This document shows, piece by piece, positions 1-7,768 of a stretch of DNA of 27,226 nucleotides. Numbering within the stretch: the stretch's first letter is position 1; every line of letters begins with the position of its first letter. The translations under genes and the position numbers were made by a program. The notes under the pieces were generated by a model. The model had not been told where the DNA came from, searched no databases, and saw only the letters and a list, made by a program, of their open reading frames with translations. The stretch is from Thermoleophilia bacterium (GTDB lineage Bacteria; Actinomycetota; Thermoleophilia; Gaiellales; JAICJC01), in NCBI GenBank assembly GCA_025928435.1, contig JAICJM010000034.1, positions 1 to 27,226 of the forward strand. The letters run 5' to 3'.

Positions 1-623
1 ACCAGGTGGTAGAGGCCGCTCGACCGCAGCTGGTCGCGCGTGCCGGTCGGGATCGCGCCGGTGTCGCCCAGCGCGATCCCCGCGACGAGCCCGCGCGCCG
101 GCGTCGCATCCGGGCCGACCTCGAGATGGGCGAGCGCCAGCCGGCGAAGCGCGTCGGTGACGCCCCAGATGCCTCCCCGGCGGCCGACCATCACCGTCTC
201 GGTGGCGTGCAGCTCGAGGTGGACGCCCTGGGTGGCGTAGTAGTCGCGCACGACCGGGTCGAGCGGCTCGTAGCGTCCGGCGACCCGATAGCGGCCGCCC
301 AGCTCGAGCGGCGTCCCGGGTGCGGAGAGCACGACCGTCTCCCCCGCCCCCGTCACCGCCGCGAGCCCGCGGCTACCCGTCGGCGCGCCGGTGACCACGA
401 CGACCGCGTCGCGCACGTGACCGGGCGCGAGGACATGCCGGTCGAGCGCGGCCACCCGGCCCGAGCCGAGGAGCAGCGCGACCGCGGCCACGGCGGCCGC
501 GGCGGCGCGTAGCCGCCCCGAGTCGCCCGCCAGCACCGCGGCCGCCGCCAGCAGCGGCCGGCCGAGCGCCGCGGCGGCCAGCCCGACCGTCGCGGCCAGG
601 ACGAGCCGCGTGTGCGGCCTCAC
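1..623 (-). CDS. comEC: ComEC/Rec2 competence channel protein, N-terminal part (cut by window edge)
   Basis: Reading the minus strand from a GTG at 623 gives an open frame to the window edge, about 207 residues. It starts with a hydrophobic, Ala/Leu-rich stretch with two or three predicted membrane spans (residues about 5-55). A soluble segment of the DUF4131/OB-like type follows, with a GxPxGSRG turn. The visible part ends in SSGLYHLV, which matches the start of the ComEC core (the conserved SG...H segment). ComEC forms the inner-membrane channel for single-stranded DNA during transformation. The GTG overlaps the comEA stop codon (GTGA), so the two are translationally coupled, and the comEA-comEC order is the usual one. 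The core membrane domain and any C-terminal metallo-lactamase domain lie outside the window. Confidence 0.85.
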   Translation of the reverse strand, partial: MRPHTRLVLAATVGLAAAALGRPLLAAAAVLAGDSGRLRAAAAAVAAVALLLGSGRVAALDRHVLAPGHVRDAVVVVTGAPTGSRGLAAVTGAGETVVLSAPGTPLELGGRYRVAGRYEPLDPVVRDYYATQGVHLELHATETVMVGRRGGIWGVTDALRRLALAHLEVGPDATPARGLVAGIALGDTGAIPTGTRDQLRSSGLYHL

Positions 624-1222
624 AGCGTGACGTGGCCGTGCAGGGCGGCCAGCCGAGCGGGGCCGATCCCGCTCACCTGGTCGAGCTCCTCCAGCGACCG
701 AAACCCGCCGTGCGCCGTCCGGTAGTCGATGATCCGCTGCGCGAGCGCAGGGCCGATCCCGTCCAGCGTCTCGAGCTGCTCCAGGGAGGCCGAGTTGACC
801 GAAACCGGGGCGGCGGGAGTCGCGGTGCTGCCGGGGTCCGGCGTGCCCGCCGCGGCCGGCTCGCCGCGCACCGGCACGCTCACCTGCTCCCCGTCGGTCA
901 GGCGGGCCGCCAGGTTGACGGCCGCAAGGTTGGCGCGGCGGCGTGGCCCGGCCCGCCGTACCGCGTCGAGCACGCGCGCGCCGCCGGCGAGCCGGTAGAC
1001 GCCCGGGCGCCGCACCGCCCCGGAGACGTCGACGACCACAACGGCCGGTCCCGTATCGGCGGGGACATCCGAGGCGGACGCCGCCGGCGGGGAGTCGGAT
1101 GTATACGCCGGCGCCGCGGACGACCCCGCCTGGTACTTCCACCCCACCAGCAGGACGATCGCCGCGGCGGCGACGTAGAGCGCGATCTGGCGAGGCGACA
1201 GCACCGGCATGCCGGGCAGCAT
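620..1222 (-). CDS. comEA: ComEA-type DNA-binding competence protein
   Basis: About 200 residues. An N-terminal membrane anchor (residues about 12-30, [16 protein letters not shown]) is followed by a Pro/Ala/Ser-rich linker. Next comes an SLBB-type domain (about 60-120, [16 protein letters not shown]...). The protein ends with a double helix-hairpin-helix DNA-binding domain (about 137-200: [27 protein letters not shown], then [19 protein letters not shown]). ComEA is the membrane-anchored receptor that passes double-stranded DNA to ComEC. The start is uncertain: ATG at 1222 and ATG at 1210 both lie just before the anchor and neither has a clear ribosome binding site. A longer in-frame extension upstream is low-complexity and overlaps the divergent ABC gene, so it was not used. 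Confidence 0.9.
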   Translation of the reverse strand: MLPGMPVLSPRQIALYVAAAAIVLLVGWKYQAGSSAAPAYTSDSPPAASASDVPADTGPAVVVVDVSGAVRRPGVYRLAGGARVLDAVRRAGPRRRANLAAVNLAARLTDGEQVSVPVRGEPAAAGTPDPGSTATPAAPVSVNSASLEQLETLDGIGPALAQRIIDYRTAHGGFRSLEELDQVSGIGPARLAALHGHVTL

Positions 1223-1328
1223 CTCGCGGCCGGGTGTCACACATCCAGACGCGGTCCGTGCCGGAAGCGTGACGAATACGGCGCGGACCTGCGAGGTCTT
1301 CGGCCCATGTTTTGGCAAGGTACGACGT

Positions 1329-2242
1329 GTGAGCGGGGCGACCGACTCCACGATCCGCCTGCAGGGGCTCACGAAGTCCTTCGCGTCGCCTGCCGGCCCC
1401 GTGCATGCCGTCCGCGGGATCGACGTCGAGATCCACGCGGGCGAGACGGTCGCGTTGCTCGGCCCGAACGGCGCCGGCAAGTCGACGACGATCGACATGC
1501 TCCTCGGCCTGCTCCCGCCGGACGGGGGCGCGGTGAGCGTCTTCGGCCACACCCCGGGCGACGCCATCTCCGAGGGCGCGATCGGGGCGATGCTCCAGAC
1601 CGGCTCCCTCCTCCGCGACCTCTCCGTGCGCGAGCTGCTCGACATGATGGCCTCGCTCTATCCGTCCCCGCTCGGCGTGGACGAGGTGATCGAGCTGGCC
1701 CGGATCGGCGAGATCGCCGGCCGCCGCACCCAGCGGCTCTCGGGCGGCGAGACGCAGCGGGCCCGCTTTGCCGTCGCGCTCGTCTCGAACCCGGCGCTGC
1801 TCGTCCTGGACGAGCCGACGGTGGCGATGGACGTCGAGAGCCGGCACACGTCTGGGACTCGATGCGCGGGTTCGCGGCCCGCGGGAAGACGATCGTCTTC
1901 GCCACGCACTACCTCGAGGAGGCCGACGCGAACGCCGACCGGGCCGTGCTGATGGCGCACGGCAGCATCATGGCGGACGGGCCGACGACCGAGATCAAGG
2001 CGATGGTGGGCCTGCGGACGATCCGGGCCACCCTGCCCGACGCCGAGACCTCGGAGCTCGAGAGGCTGGCGGGCGTCACCGCCGCCGAGCGCCGTGGCCG
2101 GGCGATCGTGCTGCACTGCGCCGACTCCGACGCCGCGATCCGCGCGCTTCTGGCGGCCTATCCCGGAGTGCGCGACATCGAGATCACCGGCGCCGGCCTC
2201 GAGCAGGCGTTCCTGCAGCTCACGGGGGTCGAGACGGCGTGA
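1329..2242 (+). CDS. ABC-2 type exporter ATP-binding protein, interrupted by a frameshift near 1846
   Basis: A drug/antibiotic-exporter type ATPase (about 304 residues when repaired). The GTG start at 1329 has an AAGG about 7 nt upstream. Walker [10 protein letters not shown] is at residues 45-53, the signature LSGGETQR at about 137-144 and Walker B LLVLDEPT at about 157-164. After DVESRH the first frame loses all similarity (TSGTRCAG...). The frame two positions over continues the expected sequence ([27 protein letters not shown], then a C-terminal domain to the stop at 2242). One base appears to be missing between about 1841 and 1851. The stop overlaps the GTG of the permease, so they form one operon. 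Substrate is unknown. If the lesion is real, the product lacks its H-loop and the transporter would be inactive. Confidence 0.85.
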
Positions 2243-2967
2243 TCACCTTCGCCAGGTACGAGATCGTGCGCACGCTCCGCAACCGGCGCTTCTTCATCTT
2301 CTCGGTCGGCTTCCCGGTGGTGCTCTACTTCGCCATCGCCGGGCCGAACCGCAACGAGCACAACTTCGCGAACAGCGGGCTCCCGGCCGCCCTGTACTAC
2401 ATGGTCGGCCTGACCGCGTTCGGGACGATGAACACCGTCCTCTCGACCGGCACCCGAATCGCCGGCGAGCGCTCGGTCGGCTGGAACCGGCAGCTGCGCC
2501 TGACGCCGCTCTCGACCCGCAACTACTTCCGCACGAAGGTGGCGGTCGCCTGCCTGATGGCGTGCATCACGATCGCAGTGCTCTACGCCTCCGGGATCTC
2601 GCTCGGCGTCTCACTCGCGGCCGGGGAATGGGCGCGGATGACCGGCCTGATCCTCGTCGGCCTTGTGCCCTTCATCGCCCTCGGCGTGCTGATGGGCCAC
2701 CTGCTCACGACCGACTCGATCGGCCCGGCGATGGGCGGCACGACGGCCCTGCTCTCGCTGCTGGGCGGGGTGTGGTTCCCCGTGAACAGCGGCACGTTCC
2801 ACGACATCGCCGAGGCGCTGCCGTCGTTCTGGCTCGTCCAGGCGAGCCAGGTCTCGATCGGCGGCAGCGGGTGGCCGGCGCGCGGGTGGCTCATCATGGC
2901 CGCCTGGGCGGTCGTGCTCGCGTCGGCCGCCGGGTGGGCGTACCGGCGCGACACACAGCGGGTGTGA
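2239..2967 (+). CDS. ABC-2 type transporter permease
   Basis: 242 residues from a GTG that overlaps the ATPase stop (GTGA). A short cytoplasmic N-terminus (FARYEIVRTLRNRRFF) and about six hydrophobic spans are typical of ABC2_membrane/DrrB-like permeases. It has the usual ABC-2 features: FxxxxGFPxxLY in the first span, a STGTRIAGERSVGWNRQLRLTPL coupling segment, and the GGVWFPV...LPSFWLVQAS stretch near the end. It should pair with the preceding ATPase to export a small hydrophobic compound or lipid, although the substrate cannot be read from the sequence. Its TGA stop is the first triplet of the palindrome at 2965-2995. Its reading frame is intact, unlike that of its ATPase partner. Confidence 0.9.
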   Translation: MITFARYEIVRTLRNRRFFIFSVGFPVVLYFAIAGPNRNEHNFANSGLPAALYYMVGLTAFGTMNTVLSTGTRIAGERSVGWNRQLRLTPLSTRNYFRTKVAVACLMACITIAVLYASGISLGVSLAAGEWARMTGLILVGLVPFIALGVLMGHLLTTDSIGPAMGGTTALLSLLGGVWFPVNSGTFHDIAEALPSFWLVQASQVSIGGSGWPARGWLIMAAWAVVLASAAGWAYRRDTQRV

Positions 2968-2995
2968 ATAAACGGGGTCTGACCCCGTTTATTCA
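2965..2995. terminator. Perfect 31-nt palindrome carrying both convergent stop codons; probable bidirectional terminator
   Basis: Arms of 15 nt (TGAATAAACGGGGTC and its exact complement) surround a single central T. Read from either strand it gives a GC stem (ACGGGGTC/GACCCCGT) followed by TTTATTCA, the layout of an intrinsic terminator. The first triplet is the stop of the permease and, on the other strand, the first triplet is the stop of leuS. Related copies lie at 13580 and 23544, and a variant at 12512. Confidence 0.8.
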
Positions 2996-5461
2996 GCGGG
3001 TGACGAGGCTGACGAGCTTGCCCGGGACGACGATCTCCTTCACGACCGTCGTGCCGTCGAGGTGGCGGACGACGTTCGGGAGCGCCCGCGCCTCGGCCAG
3101 GACGCCGTCGCGGTCGAGGTCGACCGGCGCGCTGAACTGACCGCGCAGCTTGCCGTTCACCTGCACCGCGTAGGTGACGTGGTCGGAGACCAGCATCGCC
3201 GGGTCGGCGACGGGCCACGGCGCGTCCCAGAGCCGCTGGCCGCCCAGCCGCTCCCACAGCTCGCAGGCGATGTGCGGCGCGTACGGCTGCACCAGCGACA
3301 CGGCGGTCGCGACCGCGAAGCGGCGCTGCTCCGGCGTCGCGTCGCCGGCCGACTGGAGCTCCTTCACGAGCTCGTGCACCGCGGACTGCGCCGTGTTGAA
3401 CGCGAACCGCTCGCCGACGTCGCTCGTCACCCGGTCGATCGCCCAGTGGGCCTTGCGCACCAGCCCGGCGCCGGGGCCCTCGGCGGGCGCGGACGCCGGG
3501 ATGCCCGGCGGGGCCTCCGCCGCCGACTCGAGCGCCAGCCGCCACAGCCGGGCCAGGAACCGGTGGCTGCCCTCCACCCCGCCGTCGAACCACTCCGCGT
3601 CCTGGTCGGGCGGGCCGAGGAAGAGCGAGTACATGCGCACCGTGTCCGCGCCGTAGCGCTCGACCATCTCGTCGGGCGAGATGACGTTGCCCTTCGACTT
3701 GGCCATCTTCGCGCCCAGGTAGTAGATCATCCCCTGGGTGAAGAGGTTCGCGAACGGCTCCGTGAAGCCCAGGTAGCCGAGGTCGTACAGCGCCTTCGTG
3801 AAGAAGCGCGCGTACATGAGGTGCAGGATGGCGTGCTCGACGCCCCCGATGTACTGGTCGACCGGCAGCCACGCGTCGACCGCCTCGCGGCTGAACGGCG
3901 CCGTGTCGTTGTGCGGGTCGGCGTAGCGCATGAAGTACCAGGACGAGTCGACGAAGGTGTCCATCGTGTCCGTCTCGCGCGACGCCGAGCCGCCGCATGA
4001 CGGGCACTCGGTGCGCACCCAGTCCTCGGCGGCGGCCAGCGGCGAGCGGCCGCGCGGCGCGTAGTCGCGGACGTCGGGCAGCACCACGGGCAGCTGGTCG
4101 TCCGGGACGGACACGATCCCGCACTTCTCGCAATGGACGACGGGGATCGGGCAGCCCCAGTAGCGCTGGCGCGAGAGCAGCCAGTCGCGAAGCCGGTAGG
4201 CGACCGTGCCCTGCCCGCGGCCGTCCGCCTCGAGCCGGCCGACGATCGCGCGGGCGCCTTGGGGCGCGGGCATGCCGCTGAATTCGCCCGAGTTCACGAG
4301 CACCTCGTCGCTCGTGTGGGCCGAGTAGGCCGCGTCGGTCGACGGCTCCTCGCCGGCGGGCGCGACGACCGGCCGGATCTCGAGACCGTGGGCCTGCGCG
4401 AAGTCGAAGTCGCGCTCGTCGTGCGCGGGCACCGCCATGATGGCGCCCGTGCCGTACTCGGCCAGCACGTAGTCGGCCACCCAGACCGGGATCTGCTCGT
4501 CGTTCACCGGGTTCGTGACATAGCGGCCGGTGAAGACGCCGGTCTTCTCCTTGGCCTCGGCCCGCTCGACCGTCGAGCGCGCACCGGCGTGCCGGACGTA
4601 GTCGGCGACCGCGCCCTCGTGCTCGCTCCCGGCGGCCAGGTCCACCGCGCGCGGATGCTCCGGCGCGAGCACGAAGAACGTCGCGCCGTAGAGCGTGTCC
4701 GGGCGCGTGGTGAACACCTCGAGCGCGGTGCCGTCGTCGAGCGCGAACGACACCTCGGCGCCCTCCGAACGGCCGATCCAGTTGCGCTGCATCGTCACGA
4801 CCCGCTCGGGCCACTTCACGTCGGCCAGGTCGTCCAGCAGCCGGTCGGCGTAGGCCGTGATCTTGAAGAACCACTGCTCCAGGGTGCGCGCCTCGACCTC
4901 GGCGCCGCAGCGCTCGCAGTGGCCGTCGATCACCTGCTCGTTCGCGAGCACGGTCTGGTCGTTCGGGCACCAGTTGACGTTGGCGCTCTTGCGAAAGGCG
5001 AGCCCGGCCTCGAACAGGCGCAGGAAGATCCACTGCGTCCAGCGGTAGTACTCCGGCTCGGCCGTCGAGAGCTCCCGGTTCCAGTCGATCGACCAGCCCA
5101 TCCGCCGCATCTGGCGCCGGATCGCGGCGATGTTCTCGCGCGTGGACTCGGCCGGGTGTCGGCCCGACCGGATCGCCGCGTTCTCGGCCGGCAGGCCGAA
5201 CGCGTCGTAGCCCATCGGGTGCATGACCCGGTGGCCGCACCGGCGCCGGTAGAGCGTGACGACGTCGCCCATCGTGTAGTTCTTGACGTGCCCCATGTGC
5301 AGATCGCCCGACGGGTACGGGAGCATCTCGAGCACGTAGGTCAGGTCGTCGGTCGGCTCGCCGGGAGCGGGGTTGGGCACCTCGAAGACGCCCTCGCGCC
5401 TCCAGGTCTCCTGCCATCGGGCCTCGACGGCGGCCGCGTCATACCTGTCCATGGGCGGCAT
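2993..5461 (-). CDS. leuS: Leucyl-tRNA synthetase
   Basis: 822 residues, a normal bacterial LeuRS length. It charges tRNA-Leu with leucine in the cytoplasm. The class I signature HMGH is at residues 55-58 within [16 protein letters not shown] long CP1 editing insertion follows, with a [12 protein letters not shown] threonine-rich editing motif, a VPAHDERDF segment and a [15 protein letters not shown] segment. The KMSKS loop is at 585-589 (KMAKS, followed by KGN). The C-terminal domain ends with the usual [13 protein letters not shown]. The ATG at 5461 or at 5452 could be the start. LeuS near comEA-comEC is a common bacterial arrangement, and here the ABC exporter pair sits between them. No T-box is obvious in the 33 nt separating it from the next gene upstream. 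Confidence 0.97.
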   Translation of the reverse strand: MPPMDRYDAAAVEARWQETWRREGVFEVPNPAPGEPTDDLTYVLEMLPYPSGDLHMGHVKNYTMGDVVTLYRRRCGHRVMHPMGYDAFGLPAENAAIRSGRHPAESTRENIAAIRRQMRRMGWSIDWNRELSTAEPEYYRWTQWIFLRLFEAGLAFRKSANVNWCPNDQTVLANEQVIDGHCERCGAEVEARTLEQWFFKITAYADRLLDDLADVKWPERVVTMQRNWIGRSEGAEVSFALDDGTALEVFTTRPDTLYGATFFVLAPEHPRAVDLAAGSEHEGAVADYVRHAGARSTVERAEAKEKTGVFTGRYVTNPVNDEQIPVWVADYVLAEYGTGAIMAVPAHDERDFDFAQAHGLEIRPVVAPAGEEPSTDAAYSAHTSDEVLVNSGEFSGMPAPQGARAIVGRLEADGRGQGTVAYRLRDWLLSRQRYWGCPIPVVHCEKCGIVSVPDDQLPVVLPDVRDYAPRGRSPLAAAEDWVRTECPSCGGSASRETDTMDTFVDSSWYFMRYADPHNDTAPFSREAVDAWLPVDQYIGGVEHAILHLMYARFFTKALYDLGYLGFTEPFANLFTQGMIYYLGAKMAKSKGNVISPDEMVERYGADTVRMYSLFLGPPDQDAEWFDGGVEGSHRFLARLWRLALESAAEAPPGIPASAPAEGPGAGLVRKAHWAIDRVTSDVGERFAFNTAQSAVHELVKELQSAGDATPEQRRFAVATAVSLVQPYAPHIACELWERLGGQRLWDAPWPVADPAMLVSDHVTYAVQVNGKLRGQFSAPVDLDRDGVLAEARALPNVVRHLDGTTVVKEIVVPGKLVSLVTR

Positions 5462-5494
5462 TCTAGGGAAGGCCGGGCCGGGCCCGCCCGGCCA

Positions 5495-5977
5495 TCACAT
5501 GCCGGGCTTGACCACCATGTCGAACACCACGGCGAGCAGGAACACGAGCTCGATCCGGGAGACCAGGAAGATCCGCCGAATGCGGGCCTGCACCTCGGGG
5601 GAGTCGACGCCGAGACGCTCGGTGGCCTTGCCGATGCGCCCGGCCTCGGGCCCCAGGTAGCCAGCCCCAACCAGGATGGAGAGCGCGATGACGCCGAGGC
5701 CGAACTGCACCCAGCCCTGGCTGTAGCTCCAGGCCCCGATCGAGTCGTGGATCGTGAAGATGCCCGAGACGAGCAGGATCAGCGACGCCGGCAGGAAGAT
5801 CCTCATCCCCACGAACTCGGTGTCGCTCGCGAACGACGCGATCTTGAACGGGTCGTTCGTTCGCATTGCAAGGAGGGCGTACACCTGCACCGTGGCGGCG
5901 CCGCCCACCCAGACGACGGCGGAGAGCACGTGCACGAACTTGAGCGCGTTGTAGTGGGTGAGCGCAAGCTCGATCAT
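5495..5977 (-). CDS. DUF2269-like integral membrane protein
   Basis: 160 residues with four predicted membrane spans at about 10-35, 55-75, 85-110 and 135-158. The first span, LKFVHVLSAVVWVGGA, has the histidine-containing 'H-x-x-x-x-x-W-x-G' pattern of DUF2269/DUF2214-like and CopD-like proteins. Cytoplasmic loops carry the charged stretch SPEVQARIRRIFLVSR. No biochemical role is assured for this family. The gene lies 33 nt upstream of leuS on the same strand and could be co-transcribed with it. Its ATG start at 5977 is divergent from the MBL hydrolase at 6051. Confidence 0.75.
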   Translation of the reverse strand: MIELALTHYNALKFVHVLSAVVWVGGAATVQVYALLAMRTNDPFKIASFASDTEFVGMRIFLPASLILLVSGIFTIHDSIGAWSYSQGWVQFGLGVIALSILVGAGYLGPEAGRIGKATERLGVDSPEVQARIRRIFLVSRIELVFLLAVVFDMVVKPGM

Positions 5978-6036
5978 GGCGGCGGAGTTTTACCGCCTAC
6001 GCCGGGCGCGGTCAAGCGGTTGACGGCCCCCTGGTC

Positions 6037-6042
6037 TACGAT
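6037..6042 (+). promoter_or_regulatory. Candidate -10 box for a leaderless MBL hydrolase transcript
   Basis: TACGAT fits the TAnnnT form of an actinobacterial -10 element. It ends 8 nt before the GTG start at 6051, which has no ribosome binding site, as expected for a leaderless mRNA. No convincing -35 was found at normal spacing. Confidence 0.35.
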
Positions 6043-6050
6043 CATCTCCC

Positions 6051-6806
6051 GTGATCCTGCGCCAGTTCCTGTACGACCCCACGGCCTGCGCGAGCTACCT
6101 CTTCGGCTGTCTGACGTACAACCAGCTGGCCGTCGTCGACCCCCATGTCGAGCTCGTGGACAGGTACGTCGAGGCGGCCGAGGCGACCGGCGCGCCGATC
6201 GTCGCCGTGCTCGAGACGCACGTCCAGGCCGACCATGTTTCCGGCCTGCCGGGGCTCGTCGCCGCGACCGGCGCGAGGCCGTACCTGCCGGCCGGCGCCC
6301 AGGTCGACTTCGACCACCATGCCCTGGAGGACGGCGAGCGGCTCGAGCTCGGAAACACGATCGTGACGGCCATGGCGACGCCCGGCCACGCGCCTGCCCA
6401 TCATGCGTTCCTCGTGGCAGACCTGCGCCGCGAGACGGACGAGCCGTGGATCGCGTTCACCGGTGACTCCCTGCTCGTGAACGACGCCGGCCGCCCGGAC
6501 CTGCACGCGCGCGGCGGCGACCCGCGCGAGCTGGCCCTGCTCCAGCACGCGTCGATGCAGCGGCTCCTGGCCCTGCCCGACCACGTCGTCGTCTACCCGA
6601 GCCACTACGGCGGCTCCGTGTGCGGGCGCGGCCTGTCCGGGAACCCGATCTCGAGCATTGGCTTCGAGCGCCGGCACAACCGCGCCCTCGCCTACGCGGA
6701 GGCGGAGGCGTTCGCCGATCACCTGCTCGAGGACCTGCCGCCCGCGCCGCCCGAGCAGGCGCGCATCGTGGCCGCGAACCGGCGGGGCGAGCCCGCACCG
6801 GCCTGA
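6051..6806 (+). CDS. MBL-fold hydrolase of the ETHE1/persulfide dioxygenase group
   Basis: 251 residues. The metal motif reads ETHVQADHVSG (H57, Q59, D61, H62), followed by TPGHAPAHH (H113), GDSLLVNDAGRPDL (D139) and a C-terminal SHYGGSVCGRGLSGNP...SSIGFERRHN typical of this group. In ETHE1-like persulfide dioxygenases one iron is held by the first His of the THxHxDH motif, the GH histidine and the GD aspartate, and all three are present here. The second His of the motif is Gln, which would affect only the second metal site used by hydrolytic relatives. Likely role: sulfide/persulfide oxidation or glutathione-persulfide turnover. A rhodanese domain is absent. It starts with GTG and has its own divergent promoter region. 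Confidence 0.8.
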   Translation: MILRQFLYDPTACASYLFGCLTYNQLAVVDPHVELVDRYVEAAEATGAPIVAVLETHVQADHVSGLPGLVAATGARPYLPAGAQVDFDHHALEDGERLELGNTIVTAMATPGHAPAHHAFLVADLRRETDEPWIAFTGDSLLVNDAGRPDLHARGGDPRELALLQHASMQRLLALPDHVVVYPSHYGGSVCGRGLSGNPISSIGFERRHNRALAYAEAEAFADHLLEDLPPAPPEQARIVAANRRGEPAPA

Positions 6807-6867
6807 CCGGCCGCGACCAGCAATGGGCGGTCGGCGCGATCGGGGCGCGCTCGGCGAGGGCGCAAAA

Positions 6868-6904
6868 GCGGGGACAGTCCCCGCCGAGCGGGGACTGTCC
6901 CCGC
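6868..6904. repeat. Inverted repeat 16-5-16 with GGGGACAGTCCCC cores
   Basis: Arms 6868-6883 (GCGGGGACAGTCCCCG) and 6889-6904 are exact reverse complements around the 5-nt spacer CCGAG, and each arm is itself nearly palindromic. It lies in the 118-nt gap between the convergent MBL and PilZ genes, so it could fold into a strong hairpin as a terminator or be a REP-like element. Unlike the palindrome at 2965 it has no T-rich tail and does not carry the stop codons. Nothing else was recognised in this gap. Confidence 0.75.
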
Positions 6905-6924
6905 CCGGGCCCCCCATTCCCTGC

Positions 6925-7695
6925 CTAGCGCATGTAGCGGCGCACGGCGAGGCGCGACTTGAGCGCGTGCTGCTCCGACCGGCCCTGGACGCGGGCGGCC
7001 GTCGCCTCGGGGTCGCGCGCGTCGGGGTCGCCCTCGTCGTAGGACGCGGCGATCTGGCCGACGGCCTCGCGGTCGTGATCGGCGATCGCGTCGATCTCGC
7101 AGGCGATCCGGGAACGGCCGAACGACATCGGCTCGATGCGCATCACGAGCGCCTCCATCGTGATCGGTCGGGCGCCGATCCAGACGGACAGCATGATCCG
7201 GTCGCCGACGGCCAGGTGGAGCTCGGTCACGAATGCGACCCCGCCCTCGGAGATGTCCGCCGTCCGCACACGGAAGCGCTCGCCGTCCGCCAGAATGTTC
7301 GACCGGAGCACGACGGCGTCCGCCTCGTCGGTGCGGCGGGCGCGCTTCGTGCGGCGGTGGCCGGGCTGGTGGACGATCTCGATCACGCGCAGGTGCAGGA
7401 GCGTCTGGTTCGAGGACTGGAAGTACGCCTTCTCGATGCGCAGCGACACGTCGAAGCCGCCGCCGCTCTGGTCGCGCAGCGGACAGACGATGACGAGCCC
7501 CGGCTGCATCAGCATCTGGGGCGCGTAGCCGATCACGAGGCCGCGGTCGAGGTCGGCGAGGACGACCTCGGCGACGCCGCCGGCGGAGAACACGCCGATG
7601 GACGTCGGCAGCGCCGGCAACAGGCCGAGGAACTCGTCGAGCAGGACGCCGTCGGGATCGGGATCGGGAAGGGGCTTGGAGGCGAACTCTGACAT
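6925..7695 (-). CDS. PilZ-domain protein
   Basis: 256 residues from the ATG at 7695. The N-terminal half (about 15-110) resembles the YcgR-like flagellar brake N-domain in layout (beta-rich, DVSLRIEKAYFQSSNQTLLHLR), but the match is loose. The C-terminal half is a PilZ domain: an arginine cluster RRTKRARR at about 114-121 followed by ADISEGGVAF (about 146-155), corresponding to RxxxR and D/NxSxxG. PilZ domains bind cyclic di-GMP. A GGGGGAG run lies immediately before the ATG, closer than usual for a ribosome binding site, so the start is uncertain. Longer in-frame extensions upstream would cover the promoter of the amidohydrolase. Its partner is not visible here. Confidence 0.75.
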   Translation of the reverse strand: MSEFASKPLPDPDPDGVLLDEFLGLLPALPTSIGVFSAGGVAEVVLADLDRGLVIGYAPQMLMQPGLVIVCPLRDQSGGGFDVSLRIEKAYFQSSNQTLLHLRVIEIVHQPGHRRTKRARRTDEADAVVLRSNILADGERFRVRTADISEGGVAFVTELHLAVGDRIMLSVWIGARPITMEALVMRIEPMSFGRSRIACEIDAIADHDREAVGQIAASYDEGDPDARDPEATAARVQGRSEQHALKSRLAVRRYMR

Positions 7696-7730
7696 CTCCC
7701 CCTGAGTAATCGGCGCGGCGAGCGTGCGTC

Positions 7731-7762
7731 TTGAACGCCCGGCTGCCCCTGGCCGGTAGCAT
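7731..7762 (+). promoter_or_regulatory. Candidate promoter of the amidohydrolase (leaderless)
   Basis: TAGCAT (7757-7762) fits TAnnnT and ends 6 nt before the ATG at 7769, which has no ribosome binding site. TTGAAC at 7731-7736 resembles a -35 box but the spacer is 20 nt, longer than the optimum, so the -35 assignment is weak. Confidence 0.35.
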
Positions 7763-7768
7763 CGGGGC

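Noticed and set aside
1223..1645. Longer N-terminal extension of comEA
   Set aside because: The extra residues are antisense to the ABC ATPase and lack any domain; the membrane anchor begins at the ATG at 1222 or 1210.
2583..5417. A 944-codon open frame on the minus strand overlapping leuS
   Set aside because: It is an out-of-frame shadow: Arg/Ala/Gly-rich, no family motifs, while the overlapping frame encodes complete LeuRS.
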